The notes beneath the pieces were generated by a model. It was not told the origin of the DNA. It searched no databases and worked only from the letters and a program-made list of their open reading frames with translations. The translations under genes and the position numbers were made by a program. From JAOBAU01 sp034667465 (GTDB taxonomy: Bacteria; Acidobacteriota; Thermoanaerobaculia; Gp7-AA8): a DNA stretch of 64,000 nt. Below, piece after piece: positions 56,861 through 64,000 of this stretch (its first letter is position 1; the number at the start of each line of letters is the position of its first letter). The stretch covers positions 62,001-126,000 of the forward strand of contig JAXDJV010000029.1 of the NCBI GenBank assembly GCA_034667465.1, given 5' to 3'.

Positions 56861-57982
56861 GTGACTTCCCGACTCTTCCTCGTCCTCTTTCTCATTACCG
56901 TTCCGGTTGTAAAGGCGCAGGTCGCGCTCGCGCCCGTCGTCGGCGGACTCGACCGTCCTGTCCAGGTCGTCACCGCACACGATCACACCGGCGATCTCTA
57001 CATCGCGCAGCAGGACGGCCGGATCTTCCGCTACGACGGCCTGACGCTTTCGCTCTCTCTCGATCTCCGCGAAGTCGTCGAATGCTGTCCGAACGGCGGA
57101 CTGCTGAGCGTCGTCTTTCATCCGAACTACGCGATCAACAAGCAGCTCTTCGTGCTGTACGTCGACAAAAACAGCGACACCGCCGTCGCGCGTTACACCG
57201 GCACGACACCGCAACTGCTCTTCACGCAGCCGCAGCCGAAAGACAGTGTCCCGAATCATCACGGCGGCACGCTGCAGTTCGGACCTGACGGCATGCTGTA
57301 CATCTCGATCGGCGACGGCGGTGCATACGTCAAAGTCACGAATCGCGCGCAGGAGCTCGATCATCTCCTCGGCAAACTGCTGCGCATCGACGTCGAGCAC
57401 GGCTCGCCGTATGCGATTCCGGCCGACAATCCGTTCGCATCAACGCCCGGCGTCCGACCGGAGATCTTCGCGTACGGCTTCCGCAATCCGTGGCGCTTCA
57501 GCTTCGATCGCATCACCGGCGAGCTGCTCCTCGGCGACGTCGGTCAGGATGATTTCGAAGAGATCGACGCGACGACGATCGCCGCCGCGCGCGGCGCGAA
57601 CTTCGGCTGGCCGCGGATGGAAGGTCTGCACTGTTATCCGAAAACCGCGCCGTGCGTCGCCGAAGGACTGACGCTGCCGAGCCTCGAGTATCCGCGCGCG
57701 GAAGGCTGCTCGATCACCGGCGGCTATCGCTATCGCGGCTCGCGGCAGAAGCGCTTTCGCGACATCTACTTTTACGGTGACTGGTGCACGGGCACGATCT
57801 GGGGGGCAACCGAGGAAGGGAACGGACAGTGGTCGACGCGCGTGATGCTGGCGAGCGGACTCTCCGTCGTCTCCTTCGGTGAAGACGACGACGGAGAGCT
57901 GTATGTCGTCGATTACGGCGGCCGCGTTTTTCGCATCGTCGACGCGGCCGGACCGCGCATTCGCGTCAGCCGTCGCGCTTGA
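56861..57982 (+). CDS. Secreted PQQ-dependent sugar dehydrogenase-like (YliI/GSDH) protein
   Basis: The protein has 373 residues from GTG 56861. A signal peptide (SRLFLVLFLITVPVVKA) precedes a six-bladed beta-propeller of the soluble aldose dehydrogenase type. Motifs are GGLLSVVFHPNYAINKQLFV, NHHGGTLQFGPDGMLYISIG and YGFRNPWRFSFDRITGEL, the region that lines the PQQ site. Cysteine pairs (HCYPKTAPC, GDWCTGT) may form disulphides. It would oxidise sugars in the periplasm if PQQ is available; PQQ synthesis genes are not in the window. Its end overlaps the convergent DHH gene by 17 bp. Confidence 0.87.
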   Translation: MTSRLFLVLFLITVPVVKAQVALAPVVGGLDRPVQVVTAHDHTGDLYIAQQDGRIFRYDGLTLSLSLDLREVVECCPNGGLLSVVFHPNYAINKQLFVLYVDKNSDTAVARYTGTTPQLLFTQPQPKDSVPNHHGGTLQFGPDGMLYISIGDGGAYVKVTNRAQELDHLLGKLLRIDVEHGSPYAIPADNPFASTPGVRPEIFAYGFRNPWRFSFDRITGELLLGDVGQDDFEEIDATTIAAARGANFGWPRMEGLHCYPKTAPCVAEGLTLPSLEYPRAEGCSITGGYRYRGSRQKRFRDIYFYGDWCTGTIWGATEEGNGQWSTRVMLASGLSVVSFGEDDDGELYVVDYGGRVFRIVDAAGPRIRVSRRA

Positions 57983-58892
57983 TCGTCTCGATGATCTCGG
58001 CGATCTTCGCTTCGGCGCCGGCCAGCGGCAGCTGACACGTTCCGGCGCCGCGATGGCCGCCGCCGCCGTACTGATCCATCAGCTTGCCGACGTCCGTCTT
58101 CGATGTCCGGTTGAAGATGCTGTGGCCGACCGCGCAGACGACGAACTCGCCCTTCCTGCCGTCGAAGATGCGCACCTGAATGTTCGCTTCCGGAAACATC
58201 GTGTAGATCAGAAAACGATTGCCGGTCGGCATGTCGCCGATGCCGCGCAGGTCGGTGATGATCGCATTGCCTTCGACGCGTGAGTGCTCGCGCATCGCCT
58301 TCGCGAACGTCTCCTGCCCTTCGAAGTAGCGATCGGTGCGTTCCTTCACGTCGGGCATCGCCACGATCTCGTCGGCGTTCGTCGAGCCGATCCAGTCGAC
58401 GAGCTTCATCATCAGCTCGCGATTGCTGATCCGATAGTTGTGGTGATAGGCGAGGCCGGTGCGCGGATCCATCACGTACGAAAGCAGAATCCAGCCTTTC
58501 GGATCGGTGACCTCCTCGATCGACAGATTCGCCGAATCCGATTTGTCGACCGACTCGAGGAGCGCCTCGAAGCGCTGCAGCTTTTCGCCCTCGCCCTTCG
58601 CGACGTAATAGTTGTAGACGACGCGCGCCGCGGACGGCGCCACTTCGAAGCGGCCTTCGAATTTCGTGTCGCCGAGCTCGTTGCGAACTGCTTCGCTGGA
58701 ATGATGATCGAACCACATCCCGACGCCCGGCTGATACGGCAGATTGGTGAGGATGTCGTTCGACGTGACGAGGACTTTTCCATCCTGCACATCCTTCGGA
58801 TGGACGAACTCGATGGCGTCGATTGTTGTGACTTCGCGCAGCAGGACGGCGCAGACGAGGCCGTCAAAGTCGGACCGGGTGATGAGGCGCAT
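57966..58892 (-). CDS. DHH-family phosphoesterase
   Basis: The protein has 308 residues. The N-terminal DHH domain has the metal-binding motifs RSDFDGLVCAVLL (about 6-18) and DHHSSE (about 63-68), with a further Asp in SVDKSDSANL. The C-terminal DHHA1 domain ends with GGGGHRGAGTCQLPL, which binds nucleotide or RNA. The family includes exopolyphosphatases, oligoribonucleases (NrnA) and cyclic-dinucleotide phosphodiesterases; which one cannot be decided. GAGAGGAG precedes the ATG. The gene is isolated. Confidence 0.87.
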   Translation of the reverse strand: MRLITRSDFDGLVCAVLLREVTTIDAIEFVHPKDVQDGKVLVTSNDILTNLPYQPGVGMWFDHHSSEAVRNELGDTKFEGRFEVAPSAARVVYNYYVAKGEGEKLQRFEALLESVDKSDSANLSIEEVTDPKGWILLSYVMDPRTGLAYHHNYRISNRELMMKLVDWIGSTNADEIVAMPDVKERTDRYFEGQETFAKAMREHSRVEGNAIITDLRGIGDMPTGNRFLIYTMFPEANIQVRIFDGRKGEFVVCAVGHSIFNRTSKTDVGKLMDQYGGGGHRGAGTCQLPLAGAEAKIAEIIETIKRDG

Positions 58893-58952
58893 GTACGTCT
58901 CCTCTCAGTGAATGAACGAATTCTAGTGTGAAACCTGGATGGCTCAGGGCGC

Positions 58953-59738
58953 ATGATGACTACCATGAATCCTCGCATCGCCGCTGTTATCGCCGTCACA
59001 TCGCTCGCAGCCGTGGTCATCGTCGTCGCGGTTTCCGCCTCGCCGGATACGAAGGCGCTCGACTCGCGCATCGGTACGACGCCGGTCGTCGTCGAGCTCT
59101 TCACATCGCAGGGCTGCTCGAGTTGTCCGGCCGCCGATGCGCTGCTCCGAACGTTCGTGCGCGACTCGCGGCTGCGCGGCAAAGTGATCCCGCTCGCGTT
59201 CCACGTCGATTACTGGGATCGCCTCGGCTGGCGCGATCCGTTCTCCTCGCGCGTTGCCACGCAGCGACAGATGGCGTACATCCGCACGCTGCGCGTGAAC
59301 AGCGCGTACACGCCGCAGATCGTCATCAACGGCTCGCGTGAAATGGTCGGCTCGAACGAAAGCGCGATCGAGTCGGCGATTGAAGCGGCGTCGAAACAGC
59401 CGTCCGCCGGCACGCTGCGCCTCACGACCGCGCGGAAAGACAACGCGATCGACGTCACGCTGCGCGGCGACGTCGCGCGCGAAGGGAACGACGTCATCGT
59501 CGCGCTTTACGAAGATGACGTGATGACCGAGGTCGGCTCTGGCGAAAACGGCGGCCGCAAACTCGTCAACGACGCCGTCGTTCGTCAGTTCGTTCGCATC
59601 GATGCCGCGCGCGGAGCACTCGAGAAGATGGTGACGTTTCGCGCCGATCCGGCATGGCAGGCCGGCAAGCTCGGCGTCGCCGCGTTTCTTCAGGACAAGA
59701 CCACGCTGAAGATCGGCGCCGCCGCCACGTCACCCTGA
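58953..59738 (+). CDS. DUF1223 thioredoxin-fold protein
   Basis: The protein has 261 residues. An N-terminal hydrophobic helix (IAAVIAVTSLAAVVIVVAVS) is a signal or anchor. The family signature VVVELFTSQGCSSCPAADAL has a CSSC dithiol (about residues 56-59). It is followed by HVDYWDRLGWRDPFSS and YTPQIVINGSREMVGSN. DUF1223 proteins are periplasmic with a thioredoxin-like fold and unknown role, perhaps in disulphide chemistry. The stop codon lies within a dispersed palindromic repeat, so the last residues may derive from it. Confidence 0.87.
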   Translation: MMTTMNPRIAAVIAVTSLAAVVIVVAVSASPDTKALDSRIGTTPVVVELFTSQGCSSCPAADALLRTFVRDSRLRGKVIPLAFHVDYWDRLGWRDPFSSRVATQRQMAYIRTLRVNSAYTPQIVINGSREMVGSNESAIESAIEAASKQPSAGTLRLTTARKDNAIDVTLRGDVAREGNDVIVALYEDDVMTEVGSGENGGRKLVNDAVVRQFVRIDAARGALEKMVTFRADPAWQAGKLGVAAFLQDKTTLKIGAAATSP

Positions 59739-59767
59739 GATTCTTCGCTGCGCTCAGAATGACGTGG
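59725..59767. repeat. REP-like palindromic repeat at the DUF1223 gene end
   Basis: CCACGTCACCCTGAG is mirrored by CTCAGAATGACGTGG with two mismatches, enclosing ATTCTTCGCTGCG. It shares the consensus of the element at 4933-5022. The TGA stop of the upstream gene is inside the left arm. The following gene starts 13 bp after it. Confidence 0.75.
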
Positions 59768-59780
59768 AGATAATCGGCGG

Positions 59781-61082
59781 ATGCTCCTTCCCATATTGCT
59801 GGCTGTATCACTGAAGTTCGGCACCGTGAGTGAGCCGATCGTCGCCGTCGGCGTTCACGATGTCAGGCTGGTCGACGTCACGCTCGTTGCGACGAACGGC
59901 ATGACGAAGACGCGCGTCGGTGAGTACGACGTTTACTTTCGGTTGCCGGCGGAAGCCGAGCCGACGTTCGATGTGATCGTCGCGGCGCACGGACGCCTGC
60001 TGCGTCTCGGGGAGCCGCTGCGCTTCGAGGGCACGGAGCCACCGCAAATCAGCCTGGTGAGGGGCGACGTGTTCCGTTTCGAGCTGTCGTACAAACACGA
60101 TCTCGTCGAAAAGCGGCTGGCGCTTTTCATCGATCTTCGCGGCGAGCCGCGCGGAACGTACGTCGACGCGACGCAGGCATTCGGCCAGGGAGCGTGCGCA
60201 GTCCCTGACGCGCTCTTTTCACCCCACACGGCGATGTCGTGCGAATGGAATGACGAGCGCGACGACTTCGTCTGCCGTCAGGCGCGTCTTCTTCTTCGCG
60301 ACTGGGGAACGCGCACTTCATGGCGCAGTTTCACGCTGCTCGGGCACGAGACGATCACGAATCCGAAAGATGTGAAAGTGCCCGGCGAGTTGCTGAGCGG
60401 CGGCGAACGGATCTTCGCCGGCGAGGGATTCGTCGAAGTGATTCCGATCGCCGAAGGCATCGACTTCTACGCCATTCCGTCGACCGATCGGCTCTTTGTA
60501 CTGCACGGCTGGCTCGTCGATCATCCAGCGAAGCGCGTCATCCCGGTGATGACGACGATGCTCGAACAGCCGCTGCGAGGGCCGGCTCAGTATGCGATCG
60601 ACAACGATCCGCCGTTCACCGCCGATCACGTTCATCTGAAAACGAAAACGCTGCCGGCGATCGGCGGCGATGGGCTGACGGTCGTTCCGTTCACCGTCAC
60701 CGATGCGCATACGACCGCGCTCTTCTGGCTCGGCTACGACGGCATCTCCGCGTCACTGCTGCGCGTCGCCACCGATGCCGAGGAGTATCTCAGCTGCAAC
60801 GTTCTCGTGCGGCCTGCGAGCGCGATCTCCGAGCCGTTCGTCGAAAAAACGCCGCCGTTCGCCGCAACGTTTCACGTCGCCGGTCCTGCGCCGCGTTACG
60901 CCGATCTCGATCTTCATCTGCTCGACGACACGTCGTGCGGCTACGACGCGCGCGTGACGTGGAACCAGGGTTTCGTCGTCAGACGGAGAGACGCCACGCA
61001 TTGCAAGCCGAGCGAACGAAAGAAGCTGACGGTGACGGAAGACGGACGAGTGGTGACGGCAGCATTGCCGCCGTCACCGTGA
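59781..61082 (+). CDS. Hypothetical secreted protein
   Basis: This 433-residue protein has a short hydrophobic start (MLLPILLAVSLKFGTV), a likely signal sequence. It is rich in beta strands. Cysteines occur at FGQGACAVPDAL, AMSCEWNDERDDFVCRQ, YLSCNVLVRP, DDTSCGYDAR and ATHCKPSE, consistent with disulphides outside the cytoplasm. No family was recognised. GATAAT lies 6 nt before the ATG with no Shine-Dalgarno. It is convergent with msrA. Confidence 0.65.
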   Translation: MLLPILLAVSLKFGTVSEPIVAVGVHDVRLVDVTLVATNGMTKTRVGEYDVYFRLPAEAEPTFDVIVAAHGRLLRLGEPLRFEGTEPPQISLVRGDVFRFELSYKHDLVEKRLALFIDLRGEPRGTYVDATQAFGQGACAVPDALFSPHTAMSCEWNDERDDFVCRQARLLLRDWGTRTSWRSFTLLGHETITNPKDVKVPGELLSGGERIFAGEGFVEVIPIAEGIDFYAIPSTDRLFVLHGWLVDHPAKRVIPVMTTMLEQPLRGPAQYAIDNDPPFTADHVHLKTKTLPAIGGDGLTVVPFTVTDAHTTALFWLGYDGISASLLRVATDAEEYLSCNVLVRPASAISEPFVEKTPPFAATFHVAGPAPRYADLDLHLLDDTSCGYDARVTWNQGFVVRRRDATHCKPSERKKLTVTEDGRVVTAALPPSP

Positions 61083-61091
61083 GCCTCCAAT

Positions 61092-61106
61092 GACACCGAA
61101 GGTGTC
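61092..61106. terminator. Short hairpin in the convergent spacer before msrA
   Basis: GACACC and GGTGTC pair perfectly around GAA in the 98-bp space between the hypothetical gene and the msrA stop. There is no T-run, so any terminator role is uncertain. Confidence 0.3.
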
Positions 61107-61180
61107 TTCGCAATCGCGTCGGCCGGCAGAATCGGCAGCGAGGCGAAGGCTCTGCCACATACGCAGCCGGCCGTGCCGGC

Positions 61181-61663
61181 TCAATATCGTACGTAGTGGC
61201 AGGTGTATCCGTTCGGATGCTTCTGCAGGTAATCCTGGTGATAGTCCTCGGCCGGCCAGAACGCTTTCGCCGGCACGACCTCGGTCACGATCGGACGCGG
61301 CCACTTTTCCTGCGCGCGTGCGATCGCTTTCTGCGCCGCGTCGAGCTGTGCTTCATCGTGGAAGAAGATGGCGGAGCGGTACTGCGAGCCGAGGTCGTTT
61401 CCCTGCCGCTGCGCGGTCGTCGGATCGTGCAGACTGAAGAAATAATCGAGGATCGCGTCGTACGAAGTCTTCGCCGGATCGAACTCGATCTGCAGCGATT
61501 CCGCGTGACCGGTACGTCCGGTTTTCACCTGCTCGTAGCGCGCGTTGTCGGTGTCGCCGCCGGTGTAGCCGACCGTCGTGTTCGTGACGCCCGGCAGCGC
61601 GCGGAACAGCTCCTCGACGCCCCAGAAACATCCGCCTGCAAGCGTGGCTGTCTGCGTCGTCAC
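61181..61663 (-). CDS. msrA: Peptide methionine sulfoxide reductase MsrA
   Basis: This 160-residue enzyme reduces methionine-S-sulfoxide in proteins. The catalytic motif GCFWGVEELF has Cys at about residue 12. GYTGGDTDNARYEQVKTGRT and GHAESLQIEFDP are family signatures, and the end reads NGYTCHYVRY, with one possible resolving cysteine. It has no signal peptide. The ATG overlaps the msrB stop as ATGA, so the pair is expressed together, covering both sulfoxide isomers. Confidence 0.96.
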   Translation of the reverse strand: MTTQTATLAGGCFWGVEELFRALPGVTNTTVGYTGGDTDNARYEQVKTGRTGHAESLQIEFDPAKTSYDAILDYFFSLHDPTTAQRQGNDLGSQYRSAIFFHDEAQLDAAQKAIARAQEKWPRPIVTEVVPAKAFWPAEDYHQDYLQKHPNGYTCHYVRY

Positions 61664-62238
61664 TTCTTCCCTCCGAACAGATGCGCGTACTCGCCGTAAC
61701 CTTCTTCAACCAGCTTCTCAGCCGGGATGAAACGGAGCGACGCGGAGTTCATGCAGTAGCGAAGACCGGTCGGCGCCGGACCGTCTTCGAAGACGTGCCC
61801 GAGGTGCGAATCGGCGTGTTTGGATCGAACTTCCGTGCGCGAGACAAAAAACTTCCGATCGGTTTTCTCGACGACGTTCGCCGGCTCGAGCGGACGGGTG
61901 AAGCTCGGCCAGCCGGTGCCGGAATCGAACTTGTCGAGCGAGCTGAAGAGCGGCTCGCCGGACACGATGTCGACATAAATGCCGGCGCGGTGATTGTCCT
62001 GATACTCGTTCGAGAAGGGACGCTCGGTTCCTTCATGCTGCGTGACCTCGTACTGGATCGGCGTCAGCTTCTGCTTCAGTTCGGCGTCGGACGGCTTGGT
62101 GAAATTCGTCATTCGAGCTCCTTTACTGCTCTTTGGCGCCGGTTGCGGCGCGCTCTTCTTCGGCGGTTGCGGCTGCGCGAAAACGAACGCGAGCGCCGCC
62201 ATGGCGATGAGGAAGAGGAAAGCGATTCTGCGGGACAC
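61660..62238 (-). CDS. msrB: Peptide methionine-R-sulfoxide reductase MsrB, exported
   Basis: The protein has 192 residues from GTG 62238, preceded by AGGAGG. An N-terminal hydrophobic segment (IAFLFLIAMAALAFVFA) and a Pro/Lys-rich linker place the enzyme outside the cytoplasm or anchored. The MsrB domain has YEVTQHEGTERPFSNEYQDN, DSGTGWPSFTRPL and the catalytic Cys in GLRYCMNSASLRF. The zinc-binding CxxC pairs of many MsrBs are absent (VSGEPLFSS), so it is a zinc-free form. A paired cytoplasmic MsrA follows, so the two enzymes may act in different compartments unless an internal start (MTNFTKP) gives a soluble form. Confidence 0.93.
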   Translation of the reverse strand: MSRRIAFLFLIAMAALAFVFAQPQPPKKSAPQPAPKSSKGARMTNFTKPSDAELKQKLTPIQYEVTQHEGTERPFSNEYQDNHRAGIYVDIVSGEPLFSSLDKFDSGTGWPSFTRPLEPANVVEKTDRKFFVSRTEVRSKHADSHLGHVFEDGPAPTGLRYCMNSASLRFIPAEKLVEEGYGEYAHLFGGKK

Positions 62239-62472
62239 GTGAGCCTCCTGTCGATCAAACGAAACCATGTGAAGTGCGGATTCGTTCCTCGCAAAATCGG
62301 CCCGAATTCTCACGCAGCGGTCACGAGGAGATTGAGAATCCGCAACGAGGCTCAGCTCGCTACCGCGTCGGGACATTTCTCCCAACCCTCGACAACCACT
62401 ATCTCGCGGCGCAAAATAACCCCTCTCTCATTCAGCAATTGATTCGGGGAAGGGCGTTTCGCGGCAGAGGGT

Positions 62473-64000
62473 GTGTCTACGTTTTCCTTTTCTCCATACG
62501 CGGTTCCAACGGCCATCACCTCGGCGCTGATGCTGACGCTTGGCGTGCTCGTTCTGGCGCGCAACGTTTCGCGCGTCACGGCCGCCTTCTTCGTCATGAC
62601 GCTCACGGCCGGCGTCTGGCTGCTCTGCTTCACCGTCATGTACTCGACGACCGACGCGGCGACGGCGCTCTTCTGGGCGAAAGCCGCATATCTCGGCGTC
62701 CCGCTCATCGCGCCGGCCGTCTATCACTTCACCGTCGAGCATCTGCGCATCGCGCAAAAACGCCGCGCCGCAATCTGGTTTGCGTGGCTCGCGTCCGCCG
62801 TTTTCTCGATCGTCGCCATCGGCACCGATCGACTCGTCACCGGCGTCGCGAAATTCTGGTGGGGCTTCTATCCGCAATACGGATTGATCAGCATCCCGTA
62901 CCTCGCCGTCTTCTTCGGCTATCTGATTGCCGCGATGATCGAGCTCGCCGTCGCGTATCGGAGAGCGAGCGGCGCCGAACGAAATCGTCTTCGCCTGATG
63001 CTCATCGCGTTCGGCGTCGCGTACATCGGCTCCGTCGACTACCTCGCGAAGTACGGCATCTCCGTCTATCCGTTCGGCTACATGCCGCTGCTGGTCTTCC
63101 TCGGCATCGTCGAGCAGATCATCCGCAAGTACGACCTCGTCACGATCACGCCGTCATTCGCGGCGCGCGAGATCATTCACACCATGGCCGACGCGCTGCT
63201 CGTCTGCAACAACGAGTGGCGCATCGAGCTCGCCAACGAAGCAGCGGAAGCGCTCCTCGGTTACGAGCCGGGCGAACTGGTCGGCATGCCGATCATGACC
63301 GTCCTCGCCGATGAGAAAACGAATCCGCGCGTCTCGCAACGCTTCCACGAACGAATCTTCGTCAGCCGCGAAGGCGAGCGGATCGAAGTCACGTTGTCCG
63401 TCACGCCGCTCGTTCACCAGGGCTCGACCGCCGGCGCCGTGCTGATCGCGCGCGACCTGCGCGAGCGCAAGCGCACCGATCGCGATCTGCGGAAAGCCGT
63501 GTCGCTGCTGCAGTCGACGCTCGAATCGACCGCCGACGGAATCGTCGTCATCGGCGACGACGGCCGGATCATTTCGTACAACCGCCGCTTCGTCGACATG
63601 TGGCGCATTCCGCAGGACGCGATCCGCAGGGGCGACGACAAAATCGTGCTCGACTGCGTGCTCGAGCAGCTCACCGATCCTGCCGAGTTCCGCGTTCATT
63701 CGCTCGATGCAAATCCGGAAGCGGAGAGCTTCGACGTGCTGAACGTGAAAGACGGACGCCGCTTCGAGCGCTACTCCATCGGACGTCGCATCAGCGGCGT
63801 CGCCGACGTTCGCGTCTGGTCGTTCCGCGACGTCACCGAGCGGTATCACAACGAAACCGCGCTCCGCGAATCGGAAGCGCGTTTCCGTCTGCTCTTCGAG
63901 CAAAACGCGGCCGGCGTCTACAGGGCGGAGTTGGGCGGGCGCATTCTCGATTGCAACGACACCTTCGCGCGGATGGTCGGTTTCTCGCGCGTCACGCTCA
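62473..64000 (+). CDS. 7TM sensor kinase with PAS domains (partial, runs off the window)
   Basis: The reading frame is open from GTG 62473 to the window end (509 residues); an in-frame stop at 62440 fixes the start region. Residues 1-225 hold seven membrane helices of the histidine-kinase 7TM type (SALMLTLGVLVLARN, AGVWLLCFTVMYSTTDAATA, YLGVPLIAPAVYHFTVEHLR). At least two PAS domains follow (MADALLVCNNEWRIELANEA and STADGIVVIGDDGRIISYNR), and a third starts at LLFEQNAAGVYRAELGGRIL. The kinase or other output domain is beyond the window. AGAGG lies close upstream. Confidence 0.85.
   Translation, partial: MSTFSFSPYAVPTAITSALMLTLGVLVLARNVSRVTAAFFVMTLTAGVWLLCFTVMYSTTDAATALFWAKAAYLGVPLIAPAVYHFTVEHLRIAQKRRAAIWFAWLASAVFSIVAIGTDRLVTGVAKFWWGFYPQYGLISIPYLAVFFGYLIAAMIELAVAYRRASGAERNRLRLMLIAFGVAYIGSVDYLAKYGISVYPFGYMPLLVFLGIVEQIIRKYDLVTITPSFAAREIIHTMADALLVCNNEWRIELANEAAEALLGYEPGELVGMPIMTVLADEKTNPRVSQRFHERIFVSREGERIEVTLSVTPLVHQGSTAGAVLIARDLRERKRTDRDLRKAVSLLQSTLESTADGIVVIGDDGRIISYNRRFVDMWRIPQDAIRRGDDKIVLDCVLEQLTDPAEFRVHSLDANPEAESFDVLNVKDGRRFERYSIGRRISGVADVRVWSFRDVTERYHNETALRESEARFRLLFEQNAAGVYRAELGGRILDCNDTFARMVGFSRVTL

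Overview
The window is a GC-rich, densely coded bacterial chromosome segment with about 60 protein genes, two valine tRNA genes and many short intergenic repeats. The best taxonomic hint is the secreted protein at 38746-39798, which matches the VWFA-related domain family first described in Acidobacteria. Together with PadR/HAAS pairs, an M64 peptidase and abundant sensor kinases, this suggests an Acidobacteriota member. That is inference, because there is no rRNA here.

Layout: 106-3322 is an autoregulated GntR(YtrA-type)/ABC-2 operon whose permease carries a beta-propeller. 3319-7947 (minus strand) is the translation block thrS-infC-rpmI-rplT-pheS. It has a threonine-rich leader peptide and a three-segment attenuator before thrS, an AUU start for infC, and a terminator before pheS. 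7995-10684 holds a HEAT-repeat protein, a protealysin-like M4 protease with its emfourin-type inhibitor, and a small membrane protein. 10754-15180 holds tRNA-Val(GAC), a response regulator with a multi-PAS hybrid kinase, and a padR-HAAS-rhodanese operon. 15367-17970 is a XhoI/PaeR7I-type restriction-modification system.

18009-25395 carries a FixL/FixJ-like pair with a receiver protein and two oxidoreductases on the minus strand, divergent from a SpoIIE phosphatase and a CHASE3 hybrid kinase. 25529-31563 carries a small secreted protein, an RND membrane-fusion protein, an RND pump and a secreted protein. 31917-36657 is a three-gene phosphorelay (PAS-repeat kinase, Rcp1-like regulator, hybrid kinase). 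After tRNA-Val(CAC) come a metallo-beta-lactamase-fold hydrolase, membrane protein, Ser/Lys-tailed basic protein, VWFA protein, M64 peptidase, frameshifted serine hydrolase, thioredoxin-reductase-like protein and CAP protein. Next are a very large NtrY-like kinase, a pseudouridine synthase, cupin, NamZ-like muramidase, mog, queA, ferredoxin, an Lrp regulator with an EamA exporter, a PQQ-type dehydrogenase, a DHH phosphoesterase, a DUF1223 protein, msrB-msrA, and a 7TM sensor kinase cut by the window end.

Two themes run through the window. First, signal transduction dominates: seven sensor kinases, five stand-alone response regulators and one SpoIIE phosphatase. Second, gene expression looks bimodal. 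Many first or single genes have a TANNNT box only 6-11 nt before an ATG and no Shine-Dalgarno, as expected for leaderless mRNAs. Genes inside operons use ATGA overlaps or strong Shine-Dalgarno sites. Between genes lie inverted arrays of 7-bp tandem repeats, which resemble cyanobacterial STRR elements, and REP-like palindromes that often contain the neighbours' stop codons.
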